Assembly (NCBI GenBank): GCA_012295275.1
Contig: CM022676.1
Coordinates: 3,050,369 to 3,114,368, forward strand
DNA length: 64,000 bases
Reading direction: 5' to 3'
Origin: Chrysomallon squamiferum
Lineage: Eukaryota; Mollusca; Gastropoda; Neomphalida; Peltospiridae
Below the pieces are notes generated by a model. The model searched no databases and had not been told where the DNA came from. It saw only the letters and a program-made list of their open reading frames with translations. Shown piece by piece: positions 1 through 13,279 of this stretch (the first letter of the stretch is position 1; each line of letters starts with the position of its first letter). Both the position numbers and the translations under genes were made by a program.

Positions 1-463
1 AAGATTCTTTCACAGTGTTTTTTAATTAAAAATCAATTAAAATGCATTTCAGTTCAGTAAGATATGAGAAAAAATGAAAATATTGGTGACTACCAGTTAA
101 ATTATCATTTCCGAAACTGTCTGATGTGAGACGTTTATGGGTCAGAAAAAAAGAAGTAAATAAGCTAATATGATAACTTTAAAAATGAAAATGAAAATGT
201 TGTATAGAGGTAAAATAATTTCTCAAAGTCTGCTTGTCAAAAATTAAAATAAAATAAATAAATAGAAAAATGATACAGTCTAGTCTTTTGTGCACAGGAT
301 GATAAACTAACTGAGGTTTACAAGATTAATTGCATTTAAAGTCAGGGAAAATATTTGGGTTTTTTTTTTTTTTTTTTTTTTTTATGGCTCATGAGATATA
401 TTTTTTACTTTGTTTATGATGTGCTTTTGATGTGTTTTATATTTATATATATATATGTTTTAG

Positions 464-993
<530 letters not shown>

Positions 994-1221
994 TTATACA
1001 GACGGACACAGATATTTTAATTTTTAACATTTAAATATTTATAAAAATACTGAAATTCAGTGTTAAGTGGGAAATGTTTTAATATATATAATCCTAGTGC
1101 ATGCTCTAATTATCAATATTTCAACTATGATTTTACCTCTGTTTTCATATTATTATAACTGAATCATTTCTGTGTTTGATTTTCAAATTTGCTAGAAATT
1201 TCAATGGCCGGTATTCGTTGT

Positions 1222-1227
1222 AATAAA
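1222..1227 (+). terminator. Polyadenylation signal for gene X
   Basis: AATAAA about 230 bases after the gene X stop codon, the first canonical hexamer downstream on this strand. Placement is plausible but unproven. Confidence 0.35.
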
Positions 1228-1368
1228 GTTATTCAAAGTTTCTCATTTTGATGTGTTCATTCTCTTATTTTAGAAATTCATTTGAGATAGAGAGAGGTGA
1301 TAATACTGTCTTTTTCATTCCGTCCTTAAATGATAAATGATAGTTTAAAAATAATAAATAAATAAATG

Positions 1369-1370
1369 AA

Positions 1371-1406
<36 letters not shown>

Positions 1407-1470
1407 CATAATCATAATCATAATGATTATTTTTATTATTATTATTATTATTATTTTTTTTTATTATTAT
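1369..1470. repeat. AAT/ATT inverted simple repeat (hairpin)
   Basis: A run of AAT units is followed, after a short CATAAT spacer, by a run of ATT units, so the two halves are complementary and can fold on themselves. It lies in the spacer between convergent genes X and A. Confidence 0.85.
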
Positions 1471-1570
1471 ATGATTTTGTTACTTTGCTGAAGCAATTCT
1501 GTTAATCATTATTGTTTTTCTCTCTCTTTTTCTTTTCTTTTATCTTTCTTTAGATATCTTTCTATATATA

Positions 1571-1745
1571 TTATTATTATTATTTTATTTTTTTTTATTG
1601 AAATAATGGCATTACTCGGGTGGCATCACACCGCCTACACAGCTTAAATTTCAGTCTGCAGTAAATCAAATTATATACATAATGCCAGCCGAGTAGTGCA
1701 TCATTTCAATAAAAAAAATAATAATAATAATAATAAAATAAAATA
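1571..1745. mobile_element. Palindromic MITE-like element
   Basis: Outer arms are inverted copies. The left arm (ATT runs, then ttttattgaaataatggc and attactcgg) is matched by the reverse complement of the right arm (ccgagtagtgcatcatttc, aataaaaaaa, AAT runs). The centre, about 70 bases, is more GC-rich than its surroundings (ggtggcatcacaccgcc). This is the form of a foldback or MITE element; no coding capacity and no family recognised. Confidence 0.6.
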
Positions 1746-2135
1746 AAATCAACCAAAATAAATAAATCCAGTGCTCCGAGTGCGGTTGAACAAATTATAC
1801 ATTCATAATTATTACGACGAAAATAATAATTATACTGTGTAGAATAAAGATTATATCAGTACCAGAAATCATATTTATTATCAGCAGATATAAGAACAGT
1901 TATATTCTATACAATTATTGCAAACATAACTTACACCAAATATTATGACACCAAAACATCATACTTAATAAAATAGCATACTTACTTAGAAATTAGATTC
2001 TAGAAATATTTATATGCCATACACTTCATTAAGAAAGATACAACAGAAAATATGATCTAATAAAAAGAACACTTTAGATAGTTATGATACATTCATAAGT
2101 ATAAAAACAAATAGCAAGAAATTCAGTAAATAATA

Positions 2136-2146
2136 ACAATAACAAC

Positions 2147-2178
<32 letters not shown>

Positions 2179-2215
2179 TAATAATAATAATAATAACAAT
2201 AATAATAATAATAAC

Positions 2216-2249
<34 letters not shown>

Positions 2250-2280
2250 GTAATAATAATAATAATAATAATAATAATAG
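2136..2280. repeat. (AAT)n / (AAC)n microsatellite tract
   Basis: About 145 bases of AAT units with scattered AAC, just downstream of the gene A stop. The same position is AAT-rich after genes B (9833-9915) and C (18217-18273), with different lengths. The Tyr/Cys open frame on the minus strand is an artefact. Confidence 0.9.
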
Positions 2281-2406
2281 AAATAAAGATAAGAATGAGC
2301 ATAAAACCTAAAGAAATGAATAATATAATTTATATTTTTTTTGCTAAGAATTCGATACATCCCAATCACATACCAGAGTTTAGTTGTCTCTGAGGAGTAT
2401 GTGCAT

Positions 2407-2673
2407 TTACAGCAAACCAGTGATGTTGATCAACCTCAAGATTATTACATAAAACATGGAATAAGACAAAGAATGGGTTCCGCGTTTTCCACCTAAAATA
2501 TATATAAACAAATAGTATAACAAAAGATAGTAATAACAAAATAAAAGAGAGAAAAATATATGTCTTCAGTCATCAGATAGACACCGTTAATTTCAATAAC
2601 ATTTAACCGATTGTCAACAACCTTTTTAATACCAGATGTAAAACAAAATTTTGTTCTTATTATTATTATATCC

Positions 2674-2739
<66 letters not shown>

Positions 2740-5240
2740 TTATTTTATTTATTTAGAATCAGTTTTTCTCCTTATGTTTATTAAGTTAGAAATGGATACG
2801 AAATTTGATTTTAAAGTATGCTTTTATTGTTGTTGTTTTTTCATTAATTTATTTTGATATGGACGTACCCACAATTTGTAAATGCACATATTAATAGACT
2901 GTGTGTTTTTAATTAGTTTTTTTAATATTGTGATATATATATTTTTTGTAATATTGCTGATATATATATTAAACTCCAGTTAATAATTGTCAACAGTTTG
3001 CTAACTTATAACTTAAAATGTATTTGTAATTATTTCTAAAATGTAGAATGGCAAAGAAAACGTTGCCAGAAAGTCATTATAGAATACACATAATTGATTG
3101 TTTACAACAAATATATTTTAACGAAAACACTATAGGAATGATTATCGCATAAACTGTGTAGAACTTACTTTTAACAGTCAGTGTGAAGTTTTTACTTTCA
3201 TATTTTGGTATTGCAGAATTCTGTGCTATACATGTGTACACTTCCCCGTTCTGTTTAGTGCTTACGTTATTGAAGCGAAGCTGTGAAGAACTGCTTATTT
3301 CTGTCTGTTCAAGCATCCAGGAAAATGAACAAGGCGGATTACAGTCAGCAACACATGTTAGATTCAGATAGTCTCCTTCTATAACTTCATCAGCAGTTGA
3401 CTTGATAAATTCCACGTTGTCTGGGCCAACTGAAATAAGTTAAAAATAATATTTTAAAATAAAATGTATTTTACTCTATTTTGTTGATGTATTTTTATAT
3501 TAAATCTAATTTTTATTTATTTGTTTTAATAACAGAATAGCATCTGTTTTTAACTAAATCAATTTCTGTTTTATTAGAAATATTTTATTTTATTACATAT
3601 TAGTTATTGTTTGTTTCTTTATCACGTTTCATATTGTGTAAATTCAAATTCGAATAAATTCAAATGATTCCTCAACCATTATATATATATATATTGTAAG
3701 TAAACATATATTAATTTTCTTCAGCGTTATCAACTGCTGTTTTTATTTTTCAAAATATCTTTATTAATTCTACACTGAAATGCTTCTAAACACAATATGT
3801 AAAAATATCTAAAATAATATCACTTAGGTTTTAGAAACCTAATTTTTAGTGTTAGTTCTTCACATATTTCAAGTGAAAAAAAAAAAAAAAATGATATGTA
3901 CAAGAAAAACAGAAAGAAGGAAACTGAAACAATATTCAGTTAACGATATTGGTAAATATTTCTTTACATACATAAAAATGTTTTTTCACAACTTGGGCTA
4001 CCTTCACCAGGAGGAGAACCATCAGCACACGTCCATTTTCCAGCATCAACTTTAGTATCAAAGGAATGTATTTTAACTTTAACTTCTTTTGTGTTGGGGT
4101 CAATTTTAGCACTGTAACCTTTTACTGCTTGAGATGACATACATAGTGTGTGACCCTGGTTACAAAATATGACTTGTTTAGCTACTCTTCCATTTGGTCT
4201 AAACCACTGAATGCCGTTTTCTATTGTTTCGTTTACCCTGCATATTAGAGTACTGCTATTTCCAGCATAGCCAGGTTGTAGGCAATCCAGGTAGGTTTTT
4301 GTCACAGCACCTGAAAAATAAAACAAAATTATTATTATTTAGTATGAAAGAAAATTACTTAAGTGTAACACATGTCACAGTAATCTTATGCTCAATTCTA
4401 TACATTTCAAACCAAAGTTATTTAATATAATTTTATGGTAGTCAAAATTAAATCACATTCCTCATGTGTAAAAAGGCGTAGGGAAACGATTTAATTTCAG
4501 TGTACAGTCAAATCTTTTTACAACGCTCTTGGATATAATGCCTTTCCTGTTTATATAACAAGCCGTTATAACACAAACGCATAGTACAATTACCTGATAA
4601 AACACTTCCAGCAGATCTTGCCTAAAAACATCAGGACTGTCATTCATCATGAATTGATATTATCATTTATCAGGTTCTTGCAATTAGTTTATACCGTGTT
4701 GCTACTTGTTCATTGCCAAATACAAATTCACTGAAAGCGTGACGTCATGTCCGTGTCTCAAAATGAAAGGCCGTTCAAGAATTATTACATAATTCAATAT
4801 ACAGTATTTATTCCCTGTGGTATTTTCACTATTTTCAAACATTAAATCCTTATAATCAAAATATTGGATGTATTTCAGTAACTTTATCAATAAAAAATAT
4901 TATAAAACTATAAAGTAATACCCACTTTTTTCTCATGTTTCGTGCTGAATAAAACATGCGATCTCGTATTTATTCGTTAATATAAATCAGTTCAAAACAA
5001 GCATCTATCATGCAGTACTTCGAGAAAAAGTGAATGATAATACAAACAATATAAATAGTTGAACCATTACCATTTAACATTTTCATAAATTCTTTAATAC
5101 TAAACAGCTAAATAAAGGAGTCTATAACAGCACGGCATACATGTTGCTATTTTCTAAAACATTAACAAAGGAATACACTCACCTAAAGCAACTTTAATGA
5201 TAGCAGCATATATGAAAATTACGACAAATTTCATTTCCAT
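2407..5240 (-). CDS. Gene A: two-Ig-domain protein with hydrophobic C-terminus (tandem copy 1)
   Basis: Four exons: 5183-5240 (signal peptide), 3972-4310 (Ig 1), 3169-3429 (Ig 2), 2407-2492 (tail and stop). They sum to 744 nt, giving 247 residues, and all junctions are phase 1 with GT/AG sites. The start MEMKFVVIFIYAAIIKVAL is a hydrophobic signal sequence. Ig 1 has STLIC, QWFR and DAGKWTC; Ig 2 has YLNLTC, FSWML and NGEVYTC, so both keep the core Cys-Trp-Cys. The tail (GKRGTHSLSYSMFY, then VIILRLINITGLL) is hydrophobic to the stop with no cytoplasmic part, suggesting GPI or tail anchoring. An acceptor at 5253-5254 just upstream of the ATG indicates an intron in the 5' UTR. Function unknown; a secreted or surface immune or recognition protein is inferred. 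Confidence 0.85.
4740..4747. promoter_or_regulatory. CRE palindrome TGACGTCA in gene A intron 1
   Basis: A perfect cAMP-response-element palindrome in the intron after the signal-peptide exon. The same site is intact in copy C (21172-21179) and mutated to TGAAGTCA in copy B. Binding is unproven. Confidence 0.3.
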
Positions 5241-6469
5241 GGTGTTCTAAGTCTGCAAAAAACAAAACAGTATAAACAAAATAATAGAACATTAATTCAA
5301 TTTTATACTGTCAAAACTAATTCATTATTGTTTTATTTATGTGACCAATTATTTAAATATATCACTATGATTTTCATTTGTGTTTGACTTTTCTGCAATT
5401 TAAAATATTTTTGTACTCCAGTGTCAGTTTTATATAAATATATTTCTCTCACTGCAACAACTCATAGAGAAATTAAATGATTTATTTGTATTGAATTATC
5501 TCTTCTATTTTATTAGTTATAAATAAATAAATAAATAATGCATTTTGCTTGGTGATTTCCAATGGAAAATTGCAGATAATATATTTGTGAATCATTTAAA
5601 GCTGAATTTTTAAAATTGTTACACGACTTCAGTGGACTTGGAATTAACACAATCATTTTAAAATTCTTCAGTAAACACACACACTCTTTATCAATGCATG
5701 AAGCTTTTCAAATGAAGTTAATAACTGACTTTCATATAGTGAAGAGGCAACATTATTAAACATTACGATCACAGTTTCCTTAATTATTAAAGGGTCTCTA
5801 TAGCACAACTCAAGTTCATTCAAATATCAATAAATTAAGTTTTATCAACTTTACTATTTTATGAAACTGTCTAAACTAACAAAAAACACATTATTTTGTT
5901 AGTTCACTGGAAGAGGATCAACAGAAACGATAGCTCGTAACAGCACAAACTGCGTCTGCTGAAGAAATGGCTCCAGATGTATCTAATTAAATGCGTACAA
6001 ACTACGCGTGACTCTTCTTTTCTATGCAGTCTGATACGGGGAACATTGCCAGCTAAAAAAGCTAATATATTAATCTTCTAACAAGTTATAATTTAAGCTT
6101 ATGAATCAGGCATTTGCACAAAAATAATCAGGACATGGATGTTTAAAATCCCGATCAGATGGTCTGCGAGCGATCATAAAATTTCTGATCGAAATTCAAG
6201 ATGGCTGCTTCGGATGCCAGTCTGTGTTCACAAACCTTTAAGCATGTATTTTTTCACAATGTTATCAATTTTGCGTGGATTACTGAAAGTTAATCATCCG
6301 TTCCCACTACACAGCCTAGACACACATGCGCAAACTAAAATAGAAAGAGCCCCTAACCTAAAGAAACGAAGAATCTCACCATAATTAACTTTTCTTTTAA
6401 TAGTTCGGTTACAGTCAGAAAGTCTAACATTACTGTTGGAATTAAACTACAGGGAACTAGATCTAAAGC

Positions 6470-6477
6470 TGACGTCA
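6470..6477. promoter_or_regulatory. CRE palindrome upstream of gene A
   Basis: TGACGTCA about 1.2 kb upstream of the gene A start. It is conserved upstream of B (14509-14516) and doubled upstream of C (22871-22878 and 22894-22901), within the context ctaaagcTGACGTCAt. Retention across copies hints at function. Confidence 0.4.
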
Positions 6478-6730
6478 TGACTAAAAATTATTAAAGAATA
6501 ACACGGTAAGCATTTTGGGAGTGACCTATAACATATATACATATATATAGTTACGTGTTAAAATCGTAGTTTAGCCATTAACCGAGATTTGTTTGTTGTT
6601 TTTTTTTGTTTTTGTTTTTTATGTTTAGCAGAATAAAGAATTTTAGGACATGGTACATTTATTAATTTCTCAGCTGTTTCGGTTTTGAATTTTCCAATTT
6701 ACTGTTTAATTTTTAATTTTCCGACCAAAA

Positions 6731-6892
6731 ATGCCTTCACAAAATCATTCAGGCACAAATATAAAGAGGAAGAATAAGAAGAACAAATTAAACCAAATGT
6801 TTTGTAAATGTACAGAAATCGAAAATATAGGTACTCCTGAGATTTTTATTTATTTATTTTTTTTTTTCAAGGGACAATTAATTGTTCGTTAA
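6731..6892 (+). CDS. Small conserved open frame (53 residues), uncertain
   Basis: An ATG-started frame reading MPSQNHSGTNIKRK, then KLNQMFCKCTEIENIGTPEI, then a run read from T-rich sequence. The same frame occurs in unit B (14758-14955); unit C keeps the Lys-rich and CKCTEIEYIGTPE portions near 23120-23215 but has no ATG. It could be a fragment of a plus-strand exon, a transposon remnant or chance. No family recognised; low confidence that it is expressed. Confidence 0.25.
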   Translation: MPSQNHSGTNIKRKNKKNKLNQMFCKCTEIENIGTPEIFIYLFFFFKGQLIVR

Positions 6893-7418
6893 TGTACTGT
6901 TCTGTGCTAATGGAAATGGAAGAAAGGTCAAACCAGTTTATAAAACTGTCTAAACTCTCATTGCCTTCTCCTGACAGATGGAGTCAAGATCATTACATCA
7001 TCCTGAATTCTAAATCTGAATTCTAAACCCAAGAACAAACAACTCAATAATTAAAATAAGGACACCAAAGTATAATTTGCTAGATCGTGTAGATCACACG
7101 CCGAAGTAGCAACGATTCGTAAGATCTGAAGAACAAAACTTCGGGCAATCCACGGTGTTTTCTTGTAACACTGCTGCACGCCCACTAATGACCGACAAGA
7201 GCTGAAAAGTGGTTTAAAATGACTAAAAAATGTTTATATTGATTTTGATTGCCATTAAATCAAAAACAGAGGTAAGTAGCAATGTCTCTGAATAGTGATA
7301 GATGAAATATTTGAGAGTTTATTTACTGAAAAGTGAATTCTGATCTATAAGGACTAAAATGATCCGACAAGTTTAAACAGAGATTAAGCAGATATTCATT
7401 TTTTGGCAAATAGCATCA

Positions 7419-7462
<44 letters not shown>

Positions 7463-8617
7463 TTTAAAAATGGTTCACGTCTCTCATTTTTAACCAAAAC
7501 TAAAACTTTTGATTGTGATATCGCCTTAACTATTTATCAAATGGAACACTCATTTAGCATTTTCATATTTCCTGCACTTAATAAGCAAACCTGTTTAAGA
7601 TTGCACGAAAATCTGAGAGTGGAAGTAATAACAACCGCTTTGGCTCCTCGCTACCATATTTCATTTACTTTTTCCTCAAAATGTTACGCTAAATTAAAAT
7701 ACGTTTAAAAGTTATATACCAGTTTATTTATTTATTTTTATTTAATTTTTTTTGTACATGAATTTCTCATAAATAGATAAATGAAAATATGAAAACAAAG
7801 GCAAACCGGGAAATAAGTAAAACAAAATTAATAATAATATTGGGAAAATAAATCGTTAAAAATGAAAACGGTTAATTACGCACGTATAGATTATTTAATC
7901 AGTACAGTTGAACCTATTTATTTGTTTTTCACATTCTGCATTATGTTCGCCAAATAACTTCCTTGTTTATTGTTTAACAGAATGCAGAGTACACCTTCTT
8001 AATGACGTTTTTCTACTTAACAATTTGAAAAGAAAAATAATCTAACTTTTTCTATTTACAATAAATTTTAGTGTCTGTTTTCAAAAAAAAATTATTACAA
8101 TCTTCATCAACAGTTAACAGATACATGTACATCCAAAGTATATTTGATCCTAATTATTAAGGCAATTTCTTTTGTTTCAAAACTACATTTTTTTTTTTTC
8201 TGTGGCATCTTGATAGCCACACAGCAGTTAATGAGAGTGACAATAGGATCAAACTTAGTGATCAAGGAATTTTAATATCTGAATATTTACTCTGTGTTCA
8301 AAATGCTACAAAAAAGAATCAGTGTAACACTGATAGGATTCTGTGGCTTCCTCTCTCTCTCACAAACACAAACAGACACCTGTATTTAAAATATACATGC
8401 TAGGTATCTTAATTTTCACTAAATATATGCTGAATTTATCTCTTAAAGGACAATATATTGTTTGTTTATTTCACATAATTTGAACATAAGGAAATGACTT
8501 AAATCAGATAGGTTTTTATAACTTTTTATTATTATTATTGTCATTGTTATTATTATTATTATTAGTAGTAGTAGTAGTAGTACTAGTAGTAGTAGTATAT
8601 TTTTGTTATTTGTCTAA

Positions 8618-8659
<42 letters not shown>

Positions 8660-10045
8660 TTATTTTTTTTTGAAATTTATATATTTGTTTATTTTGTAAT
8701 ATTATTATTTCTACTGTTATCTTTTTTAATGTTAGAATTGCTAACATTATCTGGACAAACTCGTGAAATAAAACAGTTTTTCTATTGGCATCAAGAGCTC
8801 TTAGACAGGACATGATAGATTACTAACTGCCACTAGATGGAGCTGGGAATTACCCACAGAATGTCATGATGCTGTATAATTATAATTAAACAAATTATGG
8901 AATGGTCGAATGTGCTGGGTTAAGGAATTGTAATATAAAACTTGTACCAGTATTGTCAAACTAGGTATGCCAGCCAGTGTCATGTCCATAATCTGCATGG
9001 TGTGATAAAATGTAGATTTTATTATTCATTTTTATTAATATGCTAATAAATGAATAAGAATATAAACAAAATAATAATGATGTTTAAAAATCAAACAACG
9101 AAACATCCAATTAAAATGTTTGGAAAAAAAAAAAAAAAAAGGAAAAGAGCTAACATAATAGATGAAATCTGAAATTATTTTAACATGGATCATTAAAACA
9201 TACATTAAAATACTTCACACTTAATCTATTTTACTAATTATATGCACAAAGTTTTAACATGTTAAAAATTAAAACAATTATAAATAATAAAACATTCTAA
9301 AACACATTTAATTTTTAATCTGTACAAATAAATTAATTTCAATATTAAGAGCTTTCATTAAGAAAGGTTTTCTGAGATACAGTGACGTTTATTAAAAATT
9401 ATTTCTGATCATTCTAATGTTCAAGCTACTTATCTGAACTTATCATTATATTTAGTATTTTAGACATATATATTAATTTACAATTTACTTTTAAGGAAAC
9501 TATAAATTGATAATTATTACGAAGAAAATAATAATTATACTCTACATAACAAACTTTCTATCAGTAACAGAAAATATATTTATTATAACCAGATATAAGA
9601 ACAGTTATATTCTATACAATTATTGCAAAAATAACTTACACCAAAACATCATACTTAATAAAATATTATATTTACTTAGAAGTTAGATTCTAGAAATATT
9701 TATATGTAATACACTTCATTTAGAAAGATACAACAGAAAATATGATCTAATAAAAAGAACACTTTAGACAGTTATGATATATTCATAAGTATAAAAACAA
9801 ATTGCAGGAAATTAAGTAAATAATAGCAACAACAATAATAATAATAATAATAACAATAACAATAATAATAATAATAGTAATAACAATAACAATAATAATA
9901 ATAATAATAATAACACTAAAAATAAAGATAAGAATGAGCATAAAACCTAAAGAAATGAATAATATAATTTATATTTTTTTTGCTAAGAATTCGATACATC
10001 CCAGTCACATACCAGAGTTTAGCTGTCTCCGAGGAGTATGTGGAT

Positions 10046-13000
10046 TTACAGCAAATCAGTGATGTTGATCAACCTCAAGATTATTACACAAAACATGGAA
10101 GAAGACAAAGAATGGGTTCCGCGTTTTCCACCTAAAATATATATAAACAAATAGAATAAAAAATATATATAGTAATAACAAAATAAAAGAGAGAAAAATA
10201 TATGTCTTCAGTCATCAGATAGACACCGTTAATTTCAATAACATTTAACCGATTGTCAACAAGCTTTTTAATACCAGATGTAAAAGAGAATTTGCTTTCA
10301 ACTTTACATAATAGAATAACTCATCGTAGATCACTGCTCTTGGAGTAGTTAGTCTAACACCAGAGTGAGTAGCTACAATTCTCCAGCTGTGTTCTACTGC
10401 CATTTAGGGCTATGACATTTTTTCTCTTTCAGAGGACGTCGAAATGTTGCCCAATTGAGACAATTCTATATTATAGTCCGTGATGACCTTTACGGTCAAA
10501 TGTTGTCTGCACTTTCACTCGAAATATTAAAAGTGGAAAACTAGCTATGATAAAATCATGAGTAACAATAGAAAATGTAAGGCTACAGTTAATTAACTCG
10601 GCCAGTGTATTGATTTTAATCTAATCCTGTGATTCAGTTGCATTATGTTAGCTTGTTATATCCTTTCTTCTTATTATTATTATATCCTTTATTATTATTA
10701 TTATTATTATTTTATTTATTTAGCAACAGTTTTTTCTCCTTATTATGGCTATTAAGTTAGAAATGCGTATAAAACTTTGATTTTAAAGTATGCTTTTATT
10801 GTTGATGTATTTTAATTAATTTTATTAACAGATTCTGTGTTTTTAATTTTTTATTTATTTTTTTTATTTTGTTGCGGTTGTTGCTGCTGTTTTTAAATTA
10901 TTTTGAAATGCACGTACCCTTAATTTGTAAGTTAACATATTCATATATATATATATATTAAATTCCAGTTAATAATTGTCAGCAGTTTGCTAACTTATAA
11001 TTTAAAAGGATATTTGTATATATTTCTAAAACGTAGAATAGCAAAGTCATTACAGAATACACATAACTGGCATTTGACTTATTAGTTATACTGCTATATA
11101 GAGCAAGTTTTACTTCTTTTTTCTTTTCTGATTGTTCACAAGAAATATATTTTAGCGAAAACACTATAGGAATGATTATCGCATAAACTGTGTAGAACTT
11201 ACTTTTAACAGCCAGTGTGAAGTTTTTACTTTCATATTTTGGTATTGCAGGATTATGTGCTATACATGTGTACACTTCCCCGTTCTGTTTAGTGTTTACG
11301 TTATTGAAGCGAAGCTGTGAAGAACTGCTTATTTCTGTCTGTTCAAGCATCCAGGAAAATGAACAAGGCGGATTACAGTCAGCAACACATGTTAGATTCA
11401 GATAGTCTCCTTCTATAACTTCACCAGCAGTTGACTTGATCAATTCCACGTTGTCTGGGCCAGCTGAAATAAGTTAAAAATAATATTTTAAAATAAAATG
11501 TATTTTACTCTATTTTGTTGATGTATTTTTATATTAAATCTATTTTTTATTTATTTGTTTTAATAACAGAATAGCATCTGTTTTTAACTAAAACATATTT
11601 TCAATTTCTGTTTTATTAGAAATATTTTATTTTATTAAATATTAGTTATTGTTTTTTGTTTTTTTATCACATTCATTTTGTGTAAATTCAAATTCGAATA
11701 AAATCAAATGATTCCTCAACCATTATATATATATATATATTGTAAGTAAACATATATTAATTTTCTTCAGCGTTATCAACTGCTGTTTTTATTTTTCAAA
11801 ATATCTTTATTAATTCTACACTGAAATGATTATAAACACAATATGTAAAAATATCTAAAATAATATCACTTAGGTTTTACAAACCTAATTTTTAGTGTTG
11901 GTTCTTCACATATTTCAAGTGAAAAAAAAAAAAAAAAAAAATGATATGTACAAGAAAAACAGGAAGAAAGAATTTGAAACAATATTGAGTTAACGATATT
12001 GGTAACTTATTTCATTACATACATAAAAATGTTTTTTCACAACTTGGGCTGCCTTCACCAGGCCAGGCACCATCAGCACAAGTCCAATTACCAGCATCAA
12101 CTTTAGTATCAAAGGAATGTATTTTAAGTGTAACTTCTCTTGTGTTCGGGTCAATTTTAGCACTGTAACCTTTTTCTGAAACGGCTGGGAGACAAACTGT
12201 GAGAGACTGGTCACAAAATATAACTTGTCTCGGAATTCCTCCATTTGGTCTAAACCACTGAATGCCGTTTTCTATTGTTTCATTTACCCTGCATATTAGA
12301 GTACTGCTATTTCCATCATAGCCAGGTTGTAAGCAATCCACATAGGTTTTTGTCACACCACCTGAAAAATAAAATAAACTTATGTTTATTTAGTATGAAT
12401 GTAAATACCTTAAGAGTAGCACAAGTCACAGTAATCTTGTCTTTAATTCATTATATTTCAAACCAAAGTTATTTAATATAATTTTATGGTAGTCAAAATT
12501 AAATCACATTCCTCATGTGTAAAAAGGCGTAGGGAAACGATTTAATTTCAGTGTACAGTCAAATCTCTTTACAACGCTCTTGGATATAATGCCTTTCCTG
12601 TTTATATAACAAGCCGTTATAACACAAACGCATAGTACAATTACCTGATAAAACACTTCCAGCAGATCTTGCCTAAGACAATCATGACTGTCATACATCA
12701 TGAATTGATATTATCACTTATCAGGTTCTTGCAATTAGTTTATACCGTGTTGGTACTTGTACATTGCCAAATACAAATTCACTGAAAGCGTGAAGTCATG
12801 TCCGTGTCTCAAAATGAAGGGCCGTTCAAGAAGTATTACCTAACTCAATATACAGTATTTATTTCCTGTGGTATTTTCACTATTTTCAAACATTAAATCC
12901 TTATAATCAAAATATTGGATGTATTTCAGTAACTTTATCAATAAAAAAATATTATAAAACTATAAAGTAATACCCACTTTTTTTCTCATGTTTCGTGCGA

Positions 13001-13279
13001 TCTCGTATTTATTCGTTGACATAAATCAGTTCAAAACAAACATCTATCATGCAGTATTTCGAGAAAAAGTGAATGATAATACAAACAATATAAATAGTTG
13101 AACCATTACCATTTAACATTTTCAAAAATTCTTTAATACTAAACAGCTAAATAAAGGAGTCTATAACAGCACGGCATACATGTTGTTATTTTCTAAAACA
13201 TTAACAAAGGAATACACTCACCTAAAGCAACTTTAATGATAGCAGCATATATGAAAATTACGACAAATTTCATTTCCAT
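10046..13279 (-). CDS. Gene B: two-Ig-domain protein (tandem copy 2)
   Basis: Exons 13222-13279 (signal), 12023-12361 (Ig 1), 11203-11463 (Ig 2) and 10046-10131 (tail). Lengths are identical to gene A (58, 339, 261, 86 nt), giving 247 residues with all junctions phase 1. The signal peptide is unchanged from A. Ig 1 differs from A mainly in its middle, where A has GRVAKQVIFCNQGHTLCMSS and B has GGIPRQVIFCDQSLTVCLPA, between otherwise near-identical flanks. Ig 2 has SGPDNVELIKSTAGEVIEG. The tail reads GKRGTHSLSSSMFC, then VIILRLINITDLL. An acceptor just upstream of 13291 indicates a 5' UTR intron as in A. It appears intact; function unknown. Confidence 0.85.

Larger units (their letters stand above)
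5253..9480. other. Upstream spacer of tandem unit A
   Basis: No convincing gene. The sequence is shared with unit B (13292-17880) and in part with unit C (21708-23830), so it belongs to the duplicated unit. It holds a CRE palindrome, a conserved small open frame at 6731, a poly-A run at 7419-7456, and ATT, AGT and AT simple repeats at 8530-8650. Near 6200 a conserved CAAGATGGC sequence resembles a YY1 site, which often marks transcription starts. A non-coding first exon of gene A is expected somewhere here but was not located. Confidence 0.6.

Noticed and set aside
2082-2369. Poly-Tyr, poly-Leu, Ser-Leu, Arg-Glu and Cys-Val frames over simple repeats (also 54054-54359, 56325-56570, 57182-57538, 44746-45002 and others)
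   Set aside because: Translations of microsatellites without coding evidence.
3183-3371. Plus-strand frames inside the Ig 2 exons (also at 11217 and 19605)
   Set aside because: They are antisense shadows of the Ig 2 exons, with the same limits in every copy and no splice or domain support.
4462-4650. Minus-strand 62-residue frame repeated at 12513-12701
   Set aside because: Lies in intron 1 of A and B and is conserved only as part of the duplication; no domain, and the matching frame is not kept in copy C.
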